Position numbers and translations under genes: made by a program | Assembly (NCBI GenBank): GCA_017449525.1 | Contig: JAFTFL010000004.1 | Coordinates: 62,001-126,000 of the forward strand | Reading direction: 5' to 3' | From: Bacteroidales bacterium | GTDB lineage: Bacteria > Bacteroidota > Bacteroidia > Bacteroidales > P3 | Length of the DNA: 64,000 nt | The notes under the pieces: model-generated | Told to the model about the DNA's origin: nothing | Seen by the model: the letters and a program-made list of their open reading frames with translations, nothing else | The model's database searches: none | Shown here: piece after piece, positions 1 to 9,400 of the stretch | Layout of the letters: each line of letters opens with the position of its first letter | Position numbering within the stretch: position 1 is the first letter of the stretch

Positions 1-387
1 GCTGAGGTGCTGATGGAGCGCATGGCGGCTGTGAAAGACCTTAAGGACATTGATGCCATTGCAGCAAAGTTAGGTACGACGGTCGACACGATGCCCGAGG
101 TGAAACTTGGCGACAATTACTTGGGTCGCTTCGGTCTGGAACCAAAGGTGATAGGCTCCATAGCTGGGCAGGCTTCGAAAGGTGCCAAGGGTGTTGTTGG
201 CCCGATTCGTGGTGCCAATGGTGTATATATGGTGCAAATGGACGAGGTTTCCCCAGTTCTTGTACCGACCAGCGGCGAAGACATTGCACGTACGATGACG
301 CAGCAGGCGCAGCAAAAGGTGAATGGCGTGCTGGATGTCCTTATGGATAGAGCCAAGATTGTTGACCAGCGCAACAAGTTCTTCTAA
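1..387 (+). CDS. C-terminal end of a periplasmic peptidyl-prolyl isomerase (PpiD/SurA-like), cut by the window edge
   Basis: The reading frame is open from base 1, so the gene begins upstream; 128 codons are visible before TAA. The segment GVVGPIRGANGVYMVQMDEV looks like the closing strands of a parvulin-type domain, followed by a charged helical tail (TMTQQAQQKVNGVLDVLMDRAKI) like the C-termini of membrane-anchored PpiD-type foldases, which assist folding of exported proteins. No catalytic residues can be judged from this fragment. A hairpin at 452-481 separates it from the next gene. The assignment is an inference from a short piece; another exported helical protein is possible. Confidence 0.6.
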   Translation, partial: AEVLMERMAAVKDLKDIDAIAAKLGTTVDTMPEVKLGDNYLGRFGLEPKVIGSIAGQASKGAKGVVGPIRGANGVYMVQMDEVSPVLVPTSGEDIARTMTQQAQQKVNGVLDVLMDRAKIVDQRNKFF

Positions 388-451
388 CAGACAGTAGCTT
401 TCGGAATTTGAAAGTGCGCCAGGGCACATACTTCAGACTTCGGTAAAACAG

Positions 452-481
452 GAGGCGGTGCCGTTAAATTGGTACCGCCTC
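452..481 (+). terminator. hairpin between the foldase and M23 genes
   Basis: Arms of 11 bp (GAGGCGGTGCC / GGTACCGCCTC) pair fully in RNA with one G-U pair around an 8-nt loop. The stem lies 65 bp after the foldase stop and 17 bp before the M23 start. There is no clear T-run, so it could be a weak terminator or an RNA-end stabiliser. Confidence 0.5.
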
Positions 482-497
482 TCTTGCATACACTCTC

Positions 498-1907
498 ATG
501 GACAGTATGTTTCGCAACTTCCCATTGCGGGGCAAGAGCAAGATGGCTGGCGAGGAGTCGGCCAAAGGGGGAGGAGCGAGCGGTCGTGAAGACCAGAATA
601 ATAAATCGGAAACGGTTGATTCGAATACTGCCCATCCTAACCAGTTTTCATCGGATTCTCAACACCGCAAAGCTGACAGAGCGTTGGGATCAAGTGTGGA
701 GATCTCAAACCAGTCTTCATCGGATTCTCAACGCCGCAATGCTGACAGAGCGTTGGGATCAGGTGTGGAGATCTCAAACCATTCTTCGTCAGATGCTCGA
801 CGTCGTGGTAATGGACGGTCTGCAGAGAACGTTTCATCTTCCATAGGTACAGGTAGTGCCTACAAAGCGTCGGAGCGGTCTTCTACTACGTTGAAAAGGC
901 GAACCTCCTCGTCTCGCAGTACGAATGATCCAGGACATCAGTCCACTTTCCGCCGTATATTTGCGGGCATAGGCAGGTTCTTCTCCGATTTTGGACGGGT
1001 GTTGAAAGGCATTGTGCGCAAGAAAGATGTCCTCAAGGACATGGCCAAAAACAACAATCGTTTTGTGGTCATGGACTCGCAGACTTATCGAGAAAAGCTT
1101 TCATTCCAGTTGTCAGGCATCAACCTCTTTGTCATTATCGGCATGAGCATGATAGTTTTGGTGGTTATCACCACCATTATTATTGCTTTCACCCCTCTGC
1201 GTGAGCTCATCCCTGGTTATACAAACACGCGTATGATGGAGCAGGCATACCGCAATTCCGTACAGGCCGACTCGTTGGCCATGGTGGTTAATGCGCAGGA
1301 GCAGATGTTGGCCGACATCAAAGACCTACTGCTGGGCAACGACCCAGCAGTGCGCCGAGCTGCTATGCAGCAGCGCCCTACGGCTGATACGATTGGGAGT
1401 GCAAGCCGAGCCTATACGCATAGTGTTGCTGACTCGTTGTTGCGCAGCGAGGTTGAATCGGCCGATCGCTACTCCTTCGCTTCAGCTGGTGGGGGCGATT
1501 CGCGGGAAACGTCGGCATCCACTGGCACAGCCGTTTCCATGCAACTCTTCTTCACACCGCTCAAGGGTAAAGTGATATCTCCCTTCGACCCTAAGATTAA
1601 ACACTTTGGTGTCGACATAGCTGGCGTGTCCAACGAGGTGGTCAAGGCGGCTATGAGCGGCACGGTTATATTCTCTAACTTCACCGTTGAGACTGGCTAT
1701 GTTGTAGCTATTCAGCATGCTGGCGATTATATATCGCTCTACAAGCACAACAGTTCCTTGCTGAAACGCGAGGGCGATGTGGTGCGGGCTGGTGAGCCAA
1801 TAGCCTTCATGGGCAACAGTGGTGAGCAGACCACTGGGCCGCATCTCCACTTCGAGCTTTGGCTTGGTGGCAAGCCAGTCAATCCATTGCAGTACATATC
1901 CTTTTGA
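498..1907 (+). CDS. M23/LytM-family peptidoglycan endopeptidase with a long repeat-bearing cytoplasmic N-terminus
   Basis: The product is 469 aa. Residues 1-180 are hydrophilic, Ser/Arg-rich and include a 23-aa tandem repeat at 51-96. A single membrane helix at about 208-231 (INLFVIIGMSMIVLVVITTI) is followed by a periplasmic linker and a C-terminal LytM domain. Both zinc motifs are intact: HxxxD at about H369/D373 (HFGVD) and HxH at about H449/H451 (HLHFEL). It is therefore predicted to cleave peptide cross-links in the periplasm. Family members in Bacteroides usually start close to the membrane helix, so the extension is unusual. A start at the in-frame ATG at 1041 (MAKNNNRFVV) would give a family-typical protein and cannot be excluded. 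The stop lies 4 bp before the dxr start, indicating cotranscription. Confidence 0.88.
   Translation: MDSMFRNFPLRGKSKMAGEESAKGGGASGREDQNNKSETVDSNTAHPNQFSSDSQHRKADRALGSSVEISNQSSSDSQRRNADRALGSGVEISNHSSSDARRRGNGRSAENVSSSIGTGSAYKASERSSTTLKRRTSSSRSTNDPGHQSTFRRIFAGIGRFFSDFGRVLKGIVRKKDVLKDMAKNNNRFVVMDSQTYREKLSFQLSGINLFVIIGMSMIVLVVITTIIIAFTPLRELIPGYTNTRMMEQAYRNSVQADSLAMVVNAQEQMLADIKDLLLGNDPAVRRAAMQQRPTADTIGSASRAYTHSVADSLLRSEVESADRYSFASAGGGDSRETSASTGTAVSMQLFFTPLKGKVISPFDPKIKHFGVDIAGVSNEVVKAAMSGTVIFSNFTVETGYVVAIQHAGDYISLYKHNSSLLKREGDVVRAGEPIAFMGNSGEQTTGPHLHFELWLGGKPVNPLQYISF
648..785 (+). repeat. 69-bp direct tandem repeat inside the M23 gene
   Basis: Two units (648-716 and 717-785) are nearly identical at DNA level and encode 23-aa repeats starting SSDSQ(H/R)R and ending EISN(Q/H)S. 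A third, strongly diverged unit (SSDARRR...) follows. The period is a multiple of three, so copy-number change would keep the frame. Confidence 0.9.
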
Positions 1908-1911
1908 ACAA

Positions 1912-3075
1912 ATGAAGCAGATTGCTATTCTTGGCTCTACGGGATCCATCGGAACGCAGGCTCTCAATGTGATACGTCGCCACAGGGATCGTTATGGAGT
2001 TGAGGTGTTGGTGGCGGGGAGCAATGCGGAGTTGCTGGTGCAGCAGGCTCGGGAGTTCAGTCCCAATGTGGTTGTCATCGCCGACAAATCGAAGTGGCAA
2101 CAAGTGCGCGACGCCTTGATTGATACGGATGTAAAAGTGTTTGCTGGTCAAGAGGCAGTGCTGGATGCCATGACCATGGGCAGCATTGACCTGGTGCTTT
2201 CCTCTATAGTCGGTTTTGCAGGACTCCGTCCCACGTTGCGTGCCATCGAGTCAGGCCATGCGATAGCACTCTCAAATAAAGAGACTTTGGTCGTGGCAGG
2301 CAACGTCATTACCGAGGCTGCCGTAGCGCATGGAGTCGACCTTCTACCAGTCGATTCTGAGCATTCGGCCATCTTCCAGTCGCTTGTAGGAGAGGCTGGT
2401 ATCGTGGGGAGTACGCCGTTCGCCAATGCCGTCGACAAGATTTTACTCACCGCCTCTGGAGGTCCCTTCTTCGGCCGTGACCGCGCTTCGCTGCAGCACG
2501 TAACGCTGCAGGAGGCATTGCGCCACCCCAAATGGAGTATGGGTCAAAAGGTTACCATCGATTCCGCAACGCTAATGAATAAGGGTCTCGAGGTCATCGA
2601 GGCTCAATGGCTCTTTGGAGTCGACGTCTCGCGCATCGAGGTGTGGGTTCATCCCCAATCGATAGTCCATTCCATGGTGCAGTTTGCCGACGGTGCCATC
2701 AAAGCACAGTTGGGCACACCCACTATGGAAACCCCCATCCAGTACGCGTTCTCTTACCCCGAGCGCGTTGAGAGCCACCTGCCTCGGTTTAACTTTGCGG
2801 ACCATCCTCACCTTGAGTTCTTTCCGCCCGACACGCAGACCTTCAGGTGTTTGAGCCTGGCGTACGAGTCGGCGCGGCGTGGAGGTAACATTCCGTGTGC
2901 GATGAATGCGGCCAACGAAGTTGCTGTGCAGCGGTTTGTCGAGGGTAGACTTTCGTTCCTCGGAATCGCCGACTTTGTAGAGCAGGCTGTGCAACGGGTG
3001 TCGTTTGTGGCAAAGCCGTCGCTCGACGATTTGTTGGCTACCGATGCCGAGGTTCGGGCATTCTTGTCGGTGTAG
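1912..3075 (+). CDS. dxr: 1-deoxy-D-xylulose 5-phosphate reductoisomerase
   Basis: This 387-aa enzyme converts DXP to 2-C-methyl-D-erythritol 4-phosphate with NADPH, the committed step of the MEP isoprenoid pathway. The ATG at 1912 is chosen because it directly precedes the conserved start MKQIAILGSTGSIGTQAL, which is the NADPH-binding loop; a longer upstream frame only overlaps the previous gene. Other family hallmarks are SNKETLV, SGGPFFGRD, MNKGLEVIEA and PQSIVHSMVQF. Length is normal. It lies 4 bp after the M23 gene and 6 bp before the next gene, consistent with one transcript. Confidence 0.97.
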   Translation: MKQIAILGSTGSIGTQALNVIRRHRDRYGVEVLVAGSNAELLVQQAREFSPNVVVIADKSKWQQVRDALIDTDVKVFAGQEAVLDAMTMGSIDLVLSSIVGFAGLRPTLRAIESGHAIALSNKETLVVAGNVITEAAVAHGVDLLPVDSEHSAIFQSLVGEAGIVGSTPFANAVDKILLTASGGPFFGRDRASLQHVTLQEALRHPKWSMGQKVTIDSATLMNKGLEVIEAQWLFGVDVSRIEVWVHPQSIVHSMVQFADGAIKAQLGTPTMETPIQYAFSYPERVESHLPRFNFADHPHLEFFPPDTQTFRCLSLAYESARRGGNIPCAMNAANEVAVQRFVEGRLSFLGIADFVEQAVQRVSFVAKPSLDDLLATDAEVRAFLSV

Positions 3076-3081
3076 CGTACC

Positions 3082-3942
3082 ATGATTACTTGGTACGCAA
3101 ATGCCTTGTTCCATGTTCTTTATCTGAATAAGCGTGTATGCGCTTCGCTCTGTGTGCTGCTGCTGGTGGCGTGCTGGGGCGAAGGCCATGTGTTTGCACA
3201 GAACGAGTGGTTGCCTGTCGGTGCTCGAAGCGTGGCTCTTGGAGGCTGTAGTCTTGCCTTGAGCGACTTGTGGTCTGCGAGCGAGAACGTGGTGGCTTTG
3301 GCCGATGCGTCGCATGTCGCTGCGGGAGTAGCCGTTCGTTCAAACTATCTTCTTCCCAATCTGTCGCAGATGGCTCTTTCTATGGTTGTTCCGACGGGGC
3401 GAGACTTTGGTCTTGGATTGTCCTATCTGCACGCTGGCTTGGATGCGTACAGCCGTGGTCGTGCCGTGTTGGGCGCGGCGCACCGTCTGGGACAGCGTTG
3501 GACTGTGGCTGCGTCATACTACTACGATTATGAGCATTTCGTTGATGTTGTGTACGAAACTCAACGCCATCATGGCGTGGGCGTATCGATGCGGTTTTCT
3601 CCGTCGCACGAATGGGGTGCCACTATCCGTTGGCGTTTGCCGCTGCGCAATGAGGCCGTGAGCCAATCTGTCCTTGATGCGGCGGTGAATTATCGTTTGC
3701 TGCCTCGCCTGCTGCTCGTCGCACAGGCCGACTATGCCTCGCGCTTTGGTGTGGCACTGCGCACAGGTGTGGAATACACGGGGTTGAGTCCATTGGCTCT
3801 GCGCGTTGGCTATTCCTCCAATCCCTCGCAGCTTTCTTTCGGCTTAGGCTACAAGGCCACGCATTTTGTAGTCGATGTGGCTGCCCTGTACCATACGGTT
3901 TTGGGTGTTACACCGCTTGTCTCGTTGTGGTATGAGTTCTAA
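3082..3942 (+). CDS. outer-membrane beta-barrel protein, PorV/PorQ-like
   Basis: The 286-aa product has a signal peptide (hydrophobic core ASLCVLLLVACWG, cleavage near VFAQ), then PVGARSVALGGCSLALSDLWSA, a pattern typical of PorV/PorQ-type barrels in Bacteroidota. Alternating strands run to a terminal Phe (LVSLWYEF), as expected for a BAM-assembled barrel. In T9SS bacteria, relatives act as outer-membrane shuttle or accessory proteins. This one is shorter than PorV (about 390 aa) and I cannot assign a specific role. Its 3' end overlaps the next gene by 11 bp, suggesting coupled translation. Confidence 0.7.
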   Translation: MITWYANALFHVLYLNKRVCASLCVLLLVACWGEGHVFAQNEWLPVGARSVALGGCSLALSDLWSASENVVALADASHVAAGVAVRSNYLLPNLSQMALSMVVPTGRDFGLGLSYLHAGLDAYSRGRAVLGAAHRLGQRWTVAASYYYDYEHFVDVVYETQRHHGVGVSMRFSPSHEWGATIRWRLPLRNEAVSQSVLDAAVNYRLLPRLLLVAQADYASRFGVALRTGVEYTGLSPLALRVGYSSNPSQLSFGLGYKATHFVVDVAALYHTVLGVTPLVSLWYEF

Positions 3943-5971
3943 GTGTCTGATTGCATGTGTTGCATTGCTTTTTGTGAGTTGCTGCTCTGGTTTTGTAGAG
4001 CGTGCCGTGGCCCAGCAGTGGATGTCGTCTTCGTGGAGAGCTGCGTTCGACTACTGGGCAGAGTTGTCTGAGCAGGAGGTGCAGCTTGATGAGGTACTGG
4101 AGACGCTTGATAATCTTGCTGACAATCCGATTAATCTGAACGACACTACTTCGTCTCGCTTACTTGAGCTGCCATTCCTCACTCCCTACCACTTGGAGTT
4201 GATACGTGCATACGTGGCGCAGCATGGAGTGATGTTTAGCCTATCCGAGTTGCAGCAGGTCAACGGCTTTTCGCGTGAGGTGCGGCAGCTGATGGCACCG
4301 TTCGTGTGTGTGCTACCCGTTGATAACAAGGTTCCTACTATCGACGAGGTGCTGTCGAAGGGGCGCAGCAGATTGCAGGTAGGGTGGCGCAGACCCGTGG
4401 AACTTGCTGTGGGCTATTCCGACAGCACCTATTCGGGTAGTCCCGACCGTATCTACGCTTGTTATCAGTATGTTTACAGAAATTATCTCACTCTGCGGTT
4501 CTCTGCCGACAAGGATGCTGGCGAAGAACTCTTTGCGGGTTCGCAGCCAAATGGGTTCGATTACTACGGCTTCTCGCTGAAAGTAAGTGATATGGGAGCG
4601 TTGCGCACTGCGGTGCTTGGCGATTTTGCGTTGCAGTTTGGCCAGGGTTTGACACTGTGGTCGGGTAGCGGCCGTTGGCTCACGACCGAAGCACGCCAGT
4701 GGAGCTACGGACGGGGTGTGGTTCAGGCCAGTACTTTCTGTGAATATGGGGCGCAGCGGGGCTTGGCAGCCACGGTGGAACTCTCTCGGCATGTGCAGTT
4801 GTCGCTCTTCGGGTCTCGGGTGGGACGCGATGCGGCTGTGGTGAACGACAGTACGGTGTCCACCCTTTATTCCACTGGTTATCACCGTACGAGTCGTGAG
4901 CTTGACTCCAAAAACAGTTTGCACGAAACACTCGGAGGCTTGCATCTCGACTATCGGAGGCAACGGCTTACGGTGGGTTTCACTGCGTATGCGCTCCATC
5001 TCGACCACAGCGTAGAACCTCATCACTATCTGTATAACTACCATGCTTTCAGTGGTAACCATGCGGCGGCTGCAGGCGTGGACTTCGCGTGGCAGCACCG
5101 TGCATTACTTCTTTTCGGCGAGGTCTCGATGTGCCATAGTAGGGGTACGGCCGTGTTGGCAGGGGTGCAGTTGCAGCCGTCGCCCGAGGCATTGATGAGC
5201 CTCACCTACCGTCGCTACGACCCTGCTTATGTCAACCTCTACGCCCAGAGTACAGGTCGGTCATCGGCTGTGCAAAACGAAGAGGGCGTGTGTCTTAAAG
5301 GACAAGTAGGGTTGCCGTTCGGGGTGGAGCTGCTTGCCCAGGCCGATCTCTACCGTTTTCCCACGCTGCGTTATCGCATCTACAGCCCCTCGGTGGGTGC
5401 GGATTATCGGTTGCAGCTGCAGCGCAGTCTCGGCCGTACGGCGCGGATTGAACTCTCGGCCTCGCGGCGCAGCGCTGAGCGAAATATGTCGAACCAAGAT
5501 AGTTACCTCCTTACCGATGTGCAGCGCGACCAGCTCCGCTTGCGTTTTTATTGGCATCCGTGGCCGTCTTGGAGTTTCGGCACCTGTGCCGCCACTGGGC
5601 AATTCGTGGAGGGAGCGGAATCTCCCGAACGGGGATGGTTGGCCTACCAGTCGGTCGAGTATCGCAAAACGTTCGGAAACCGCGAGTTGAGCCTTGTTGG
5701 CAGGGCGGTGCTCTTCTCGGTCGATTCGTACGATGCACGGCTCTATGCCTCCGAGAACGGTTTCACCTACGACTTCTATGTGCCTGCCTATCAGGGGCGG
5801 GGATGGAGGGGCTATCTGCTTGTGCACTATGTTTTCAGCGAAAATGTATCGGTAGCCATGAAGGTCGAGCGTACGGCCTATGCCGACCGTCTGTCGGTGG
5901 GGTCGGGGCATGACGAGGTGGCCTCGTCGGTCATTCACGTGCTGAGGGCGCGCCTCATCTGGAGTTTCTGA
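3932..5971 (+). CDS. helix-hairpin-helix (ComEA-like) domain outer-membrane protein
   Basis: The start at 3932 gives a proper signal peptide (MSSKCLIACVALLFVSCCSG, cleavage near AVAQ); the frame upstream belongs to the previous gene. The mature protein begins with a helical domain (about residues 35-120) containing ComEA-like HhH pairs: INLNDTTSSRLLELPFLTP and FSLSELQQVNGFS. The remaining 550 residues are Tyr-rich alternating strands ending in LIWSF, typical of a large outer-membrane barrel. Proteins of this shape are common in Bacteroidota without a demonstrated function; DNA binding by the HhH is only inferred from fold. It is 679 aa and overlaps the upstream barrel gene. Confidence 0.75.
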   Translation: MSSKCLIACVALLFVSCCSGFVERAVAQQWMSSSWRAAFDYWAELSEQEVQLDEVLETLDNLADNPINLNDTTSSRLLELPFLTPYHLELIRAYVAQHGVMFSLSELQQVNGFSREVRQLMAPFVCVLPVDNKVPTIDEVLSKGRSRLQVGWRRPVELAVGYSDSTYSGSPDRIYACYQYVYRNYLTLRFSADKDAGEELFAGSQPNGFDYYGFSLKVSDMGALRTAVLGDFALQFGQGLTLWSGSGRWLTTEARQWSYGRGVVQASTFCEYGAQRGLAATVELSRHVQLSLFGSRVGRDAAVVNDSTVSTLYSTGYHRTSRELDSKNSLHETLGGLHLDYRRQRLTVGFTAYALHLDHSVEPHHYLYNYHAFSGNHAAAAGVDFAWQHRALLLFGEVSMCHSRGTAVLAGVQLQPSPEALMSLTYRRYDPAYVNLYAQSTGRSSAVQNEEGVCLKGQVGLPFGVELLAQADLYRFPTLRYRIYSPSVGADYRLQLQRSLGRTARIELSASRRSAERNMSNQDSYLLTDVQRDQLRLRFYWHPWPSWSFGTCAATGQFVEGAESPERGWLAYQSVEYRKTFGNRELSLVGRAVLFSVDSYDARLYASENGFTYDFYVPAYQGRGWRGYLLVHYVFSENVSVAMKVERTAYADRLSVGSGHDEVASSVIHVLRARLIWSF

Positions 5972-6046
5972 AGCGGCAGGCTGCCTGGGCGAAGCGTGGC
6001 AACCGCTGTGTTATGGGTTGTCATGCTGTTCGCTGCGCGCATTCGT

Positions 6047-6316
6047 GCCGTACGGCAGAGGCTTTCCGGTCGTACTATAGTGGGTGGGATGCTGTACGGC
6101 ATCTACTCCTTGTAACGTGGTGCATGACAGTAATGTATGTGCATAGCGATGCCCCAGCCGCACGGCACCTACCACAATGCCGTACGGCTGGAGCCTCTGC
6201 GCTCATCCGCGGGAGGCTACTTTTAGCATGAAAACTGGGGGTGGCTGCGCCCTGCAATCCCTGCTGGCTTGTGCCACTTGAGGTGCGCTGCAGGTTGCTT
6301 TCGGGATGCAAAGATA
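6047..6316 (-). repeat. intergenic element C: minus-strand promoter plus 22-bp-phased GCCGTACGGC palindromes
   Basis: This fills most of the 477-bp gap between the HhH gene and the DUF4175 gene. A -7 box TATCTTTG lies on the minus strand (6309-6316). Downstream on that strand are palindromes at 6179-6188 (GCCGTACGGC), 6157-6166, 6091-6100 and 6047-6056 (GCCGTACGGC). Site starts are 22, 66 and 44 bp apart. A degenerate site (GTCGTAC) sits at the in-phase position 6069. No convincing ORF is present on this strand. It shares its layout with the elements at 44759-45031 and 60941-61191 and may encode a small RNA. Confidence 0.7.
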
Positions 6317-6448
6317 CGCATTTTGGACGGAATGTGCCACCACATTTCGGTGCATATTGCTGCCGTAAAGGGGGTGGCAGCGTACTAAAATGGGGCCTGT
6401 TGCCGTTATGGCAAGGTTTAACGGACAGGAACTTCGTAGGCAATTTCG

Positions 6449-9400
6449 GTGGCAACATCAACGACGATAGTAGAAAAGCTTGACCTTTTCATCAGGAAGT
6501 ACTACAAAAACCAGCTTGTGCGTGGCGTGCTTTACGCTGTGGCTCTGCTGGCTACGCTGTTCCTCCTCATAGCGCTGAGCGAGCATTTTGGCTATTTCGG
6601 CACACGGGTGCGCACGTTGCTCTTTTGGTTGTTTGTGGCCGTGGTACTGGTGGTTATAGCCCTGTGGGTGTTGCGTCCGTTGCTGAAAATGCACAAGTTG
6701 GGCAAACGCATCTCGTACGAGGAGGCGGCGCGCATTGTGGGGCGGCACTTCCCCGAGGTGTCGGATAAACTGCTCAATCTGTTGCAACTGCAGTCGATGG
6801 GCGAGGGCGATGATGCGTTGTTGCAAGCGGCTGTGCAGCAGAAGACGGACATGTTGCGCCCCATTCCCTTTGTGGGGGCAATCGACCTGCGTGGCAATCT
6901 GAAATATGTGAAGTACGCTGCCGTTCCAGTTGCTATAGTGCTGATACTATGGCTTGCAGCGCCGCGCACCATCAGAGACTCGTCTCAGCGACTCATTCAT
7001 CACACGACGGTCTACGAACGGCCTGCGCCATTCTATTTTGTGGTGGACACCAGTGCGCTGCGTGTCGTACGGGGCGAGAGTTGCGAGCTGCACGTGCGCC
7101 TGGAAGGTAGCGCGCTGCCCGATGAAGTATACGTTGCGGAAGGTGGTCGTATGCACAAGATGCACAGCGCGGAGCGCCGCCAGTTCACACACCTCTTCAA
7201 AAGCATGCGCGAGAGTGTGGAGTTCCGATTGGAAGCGGCTGGTGTACAGTCGCGCACCTACAGGATTGAGGTTGTGCCCAAGCCAGCCGTGGCTCACTAT
7301 GCGGTAGCACTACGCTATCCGGCCTACACTGGAAAGCCATCGGAGACCCTTTCCGACGTGGGCGACCTGTTGGTGCCAGAGGGTACGGTGCTCACCTGGT
7401 CGTTCCAAACGCAGTATGCCGACAGCCTGTATTTTACGGTCGACAGTGTGCGTGCCGCCTTTGCGCTCGATGAGAGTGGCCGTTTGGCCGTGAGCCGACG
7501 CGCCATGTCCACGATGGCCTACTCCTTTTACGTCGGCAACAGCTTTGTTCCCCAATGCGATACGCTCTCATACGTAGTCTCTGTGGTGCCCGATGCCGCG
7601 CCCATGATAGCTGTGGCCGAACTGCGCGACAGTCTCACTCCCAACCGCATCTATTTCAAAGGTCGGGTGAAGGACGACTACGGCTTCAGCCGCTTAGAAA
7701 TGAAACTGCAGGTGATGCGCGGTGGCGACACCGTGGCTGGACGCTCCGAAGTGCGCTCCATTGGCCTTGAGGCCGAAGCCTCGCAGGAGTTCTACTATAC
7801 GCTCAACCTGAACGAACTCCACCTTGTGGCAGGCGAAAATCTGGTGTACTACTTCGAGGTGTGGGACAACGACGGAGTGCATGGCCCGAAGAGTGCTCGT
7901 TCGCAGCAGTTCGAACTGCACATACCCACGGCTGAAGAACTGGACAACAGGCTGGAGGACAATCGGCGCGACATTGCTGATAAGGCGGCTTCCTCCATGT
8001 CGGAACTACGCAAAATTCAGCAGGATATTAGCGACATGATGCGCCAGTTGGTCGACAAGAAGCAGTTGGACTGGCAGGACAAACGCCAGCTGGAAGAACT
8101 GGCCAAGAAGCAGCAGCAAGTGAAGCAGCAACTGGAGCGTATGCAGCAGCAAATCAGTGAAAACAACCGTCTGGAGCAGCACTACCGCGAGCAGAGCGAA
8201 CAGTTGCTTGAGAAACAGCGTGAGCTGGACAAGCTGATGAACGAGGTGATGAGCGACGAGATGAAGGACCTGATGCGGCAGATGGAGCAGATGATGCAGC
8301 AGCTCGACAAGAACCAGGTGCAGCAACAACTGGAGAACCTCAAGATGAAGAACGAGGACCTGGAAAAGCAGCTCGACCAAAACATAGCCCTTATGAAGCA
8401 GTTGGAGGTAGAGAAAAAAGTGGAGGAGACGGTGCACCGCGCTGAGAAATTGGCCGAGGAGCAGCAAAAGTTGGCCGAGCAAACCCGTGAGGCAAAGGGT
8501 GCCGACCGCGAGCAACTGGACAGCAAGCAGCAGGAACTCAATCAAGAATTTCGGCAGCTCAAGGAGGAGTTGGACAAGATTCAAAAAGACTATAAAGCAA
8601 TAGACCCCTCGCTCGACTTCAAGCGTAACAAGGACTTGGAGAACAGCATCTCGCAGAAGCAGCAAGAGGCTCAGCAGCAGTTGCAGAAGGGCAAGAACAG
8701 CAAGGCTGCCGACAAGCAGCAGGAGGCCTCCGAGGACTTGCAGCAACTGGCGCAGGACATAGCCGATGCACAAGAATCGATAGAGCAGCAACAGACAGGG
8801 GAAGACGCTGAGCAAGTGCGCCATCTGCTCAAGGATCTCGTTCAACTTTCGTTCAGACAAGAAGAGCAGATAGGCCTCCTCAATACGATTTACATCCAAG
8901 ATCCTAAGTACCAGTCCATCATAGCGGAACAAAACAAAATAAGGACGGACTTCAGAATGGTGGAAGATTCGCTGCGCAGCATTGCCCGACGCCAAATGAC
9001 AGTGGCCTCGGTGGTGAACAGAGAATTGACGGATGTCAAAGAAAATCTGAGCGGAACCATGACGGAATTGCTGCAGTACAACCAGACTTTTTACGGCAAC
9101 TACAAGAATACCAGTGCCACACGCACTATGCAATATTCCATGACGTCGCTCAACAATCTGGCTCTTGTCCTGGCCGAATCGCTCGACAAGATGCAGAACA
9201 GCATGCGCCAACAATCGCAGAAGCAGAAGTCAGGCAGCAAGAATCAGCGCAAGCAGGGCTCGTGCAACAACCCTGGAGGCGGCAAACCTTCGGCCAAGTT
9301 GATGAAGCAAATGCAGGACGAGCTGAACAGGCAGTTGCAATCACTCAAACAGCAACTCGACAAGCAGGGTTCGCAACCGCAGCGCACGCGCTTGGGTCAA

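Noticed and set aside
3082-3942. PorV of the type IX secretion system
   Set aside because: The protein is about 100 residues shorter than PorV and no other T9SS core gene is nearby, so only a PorV/PorQ-like label is justified.
8006-9214. 402-codon Leu-rich minus-strand ORF
   Set aside because: It is the antisense shadow of the Gln/Glu-rich coiled coil of the DUF4175 protein (CAG/GAG read backwards give Leu codons).
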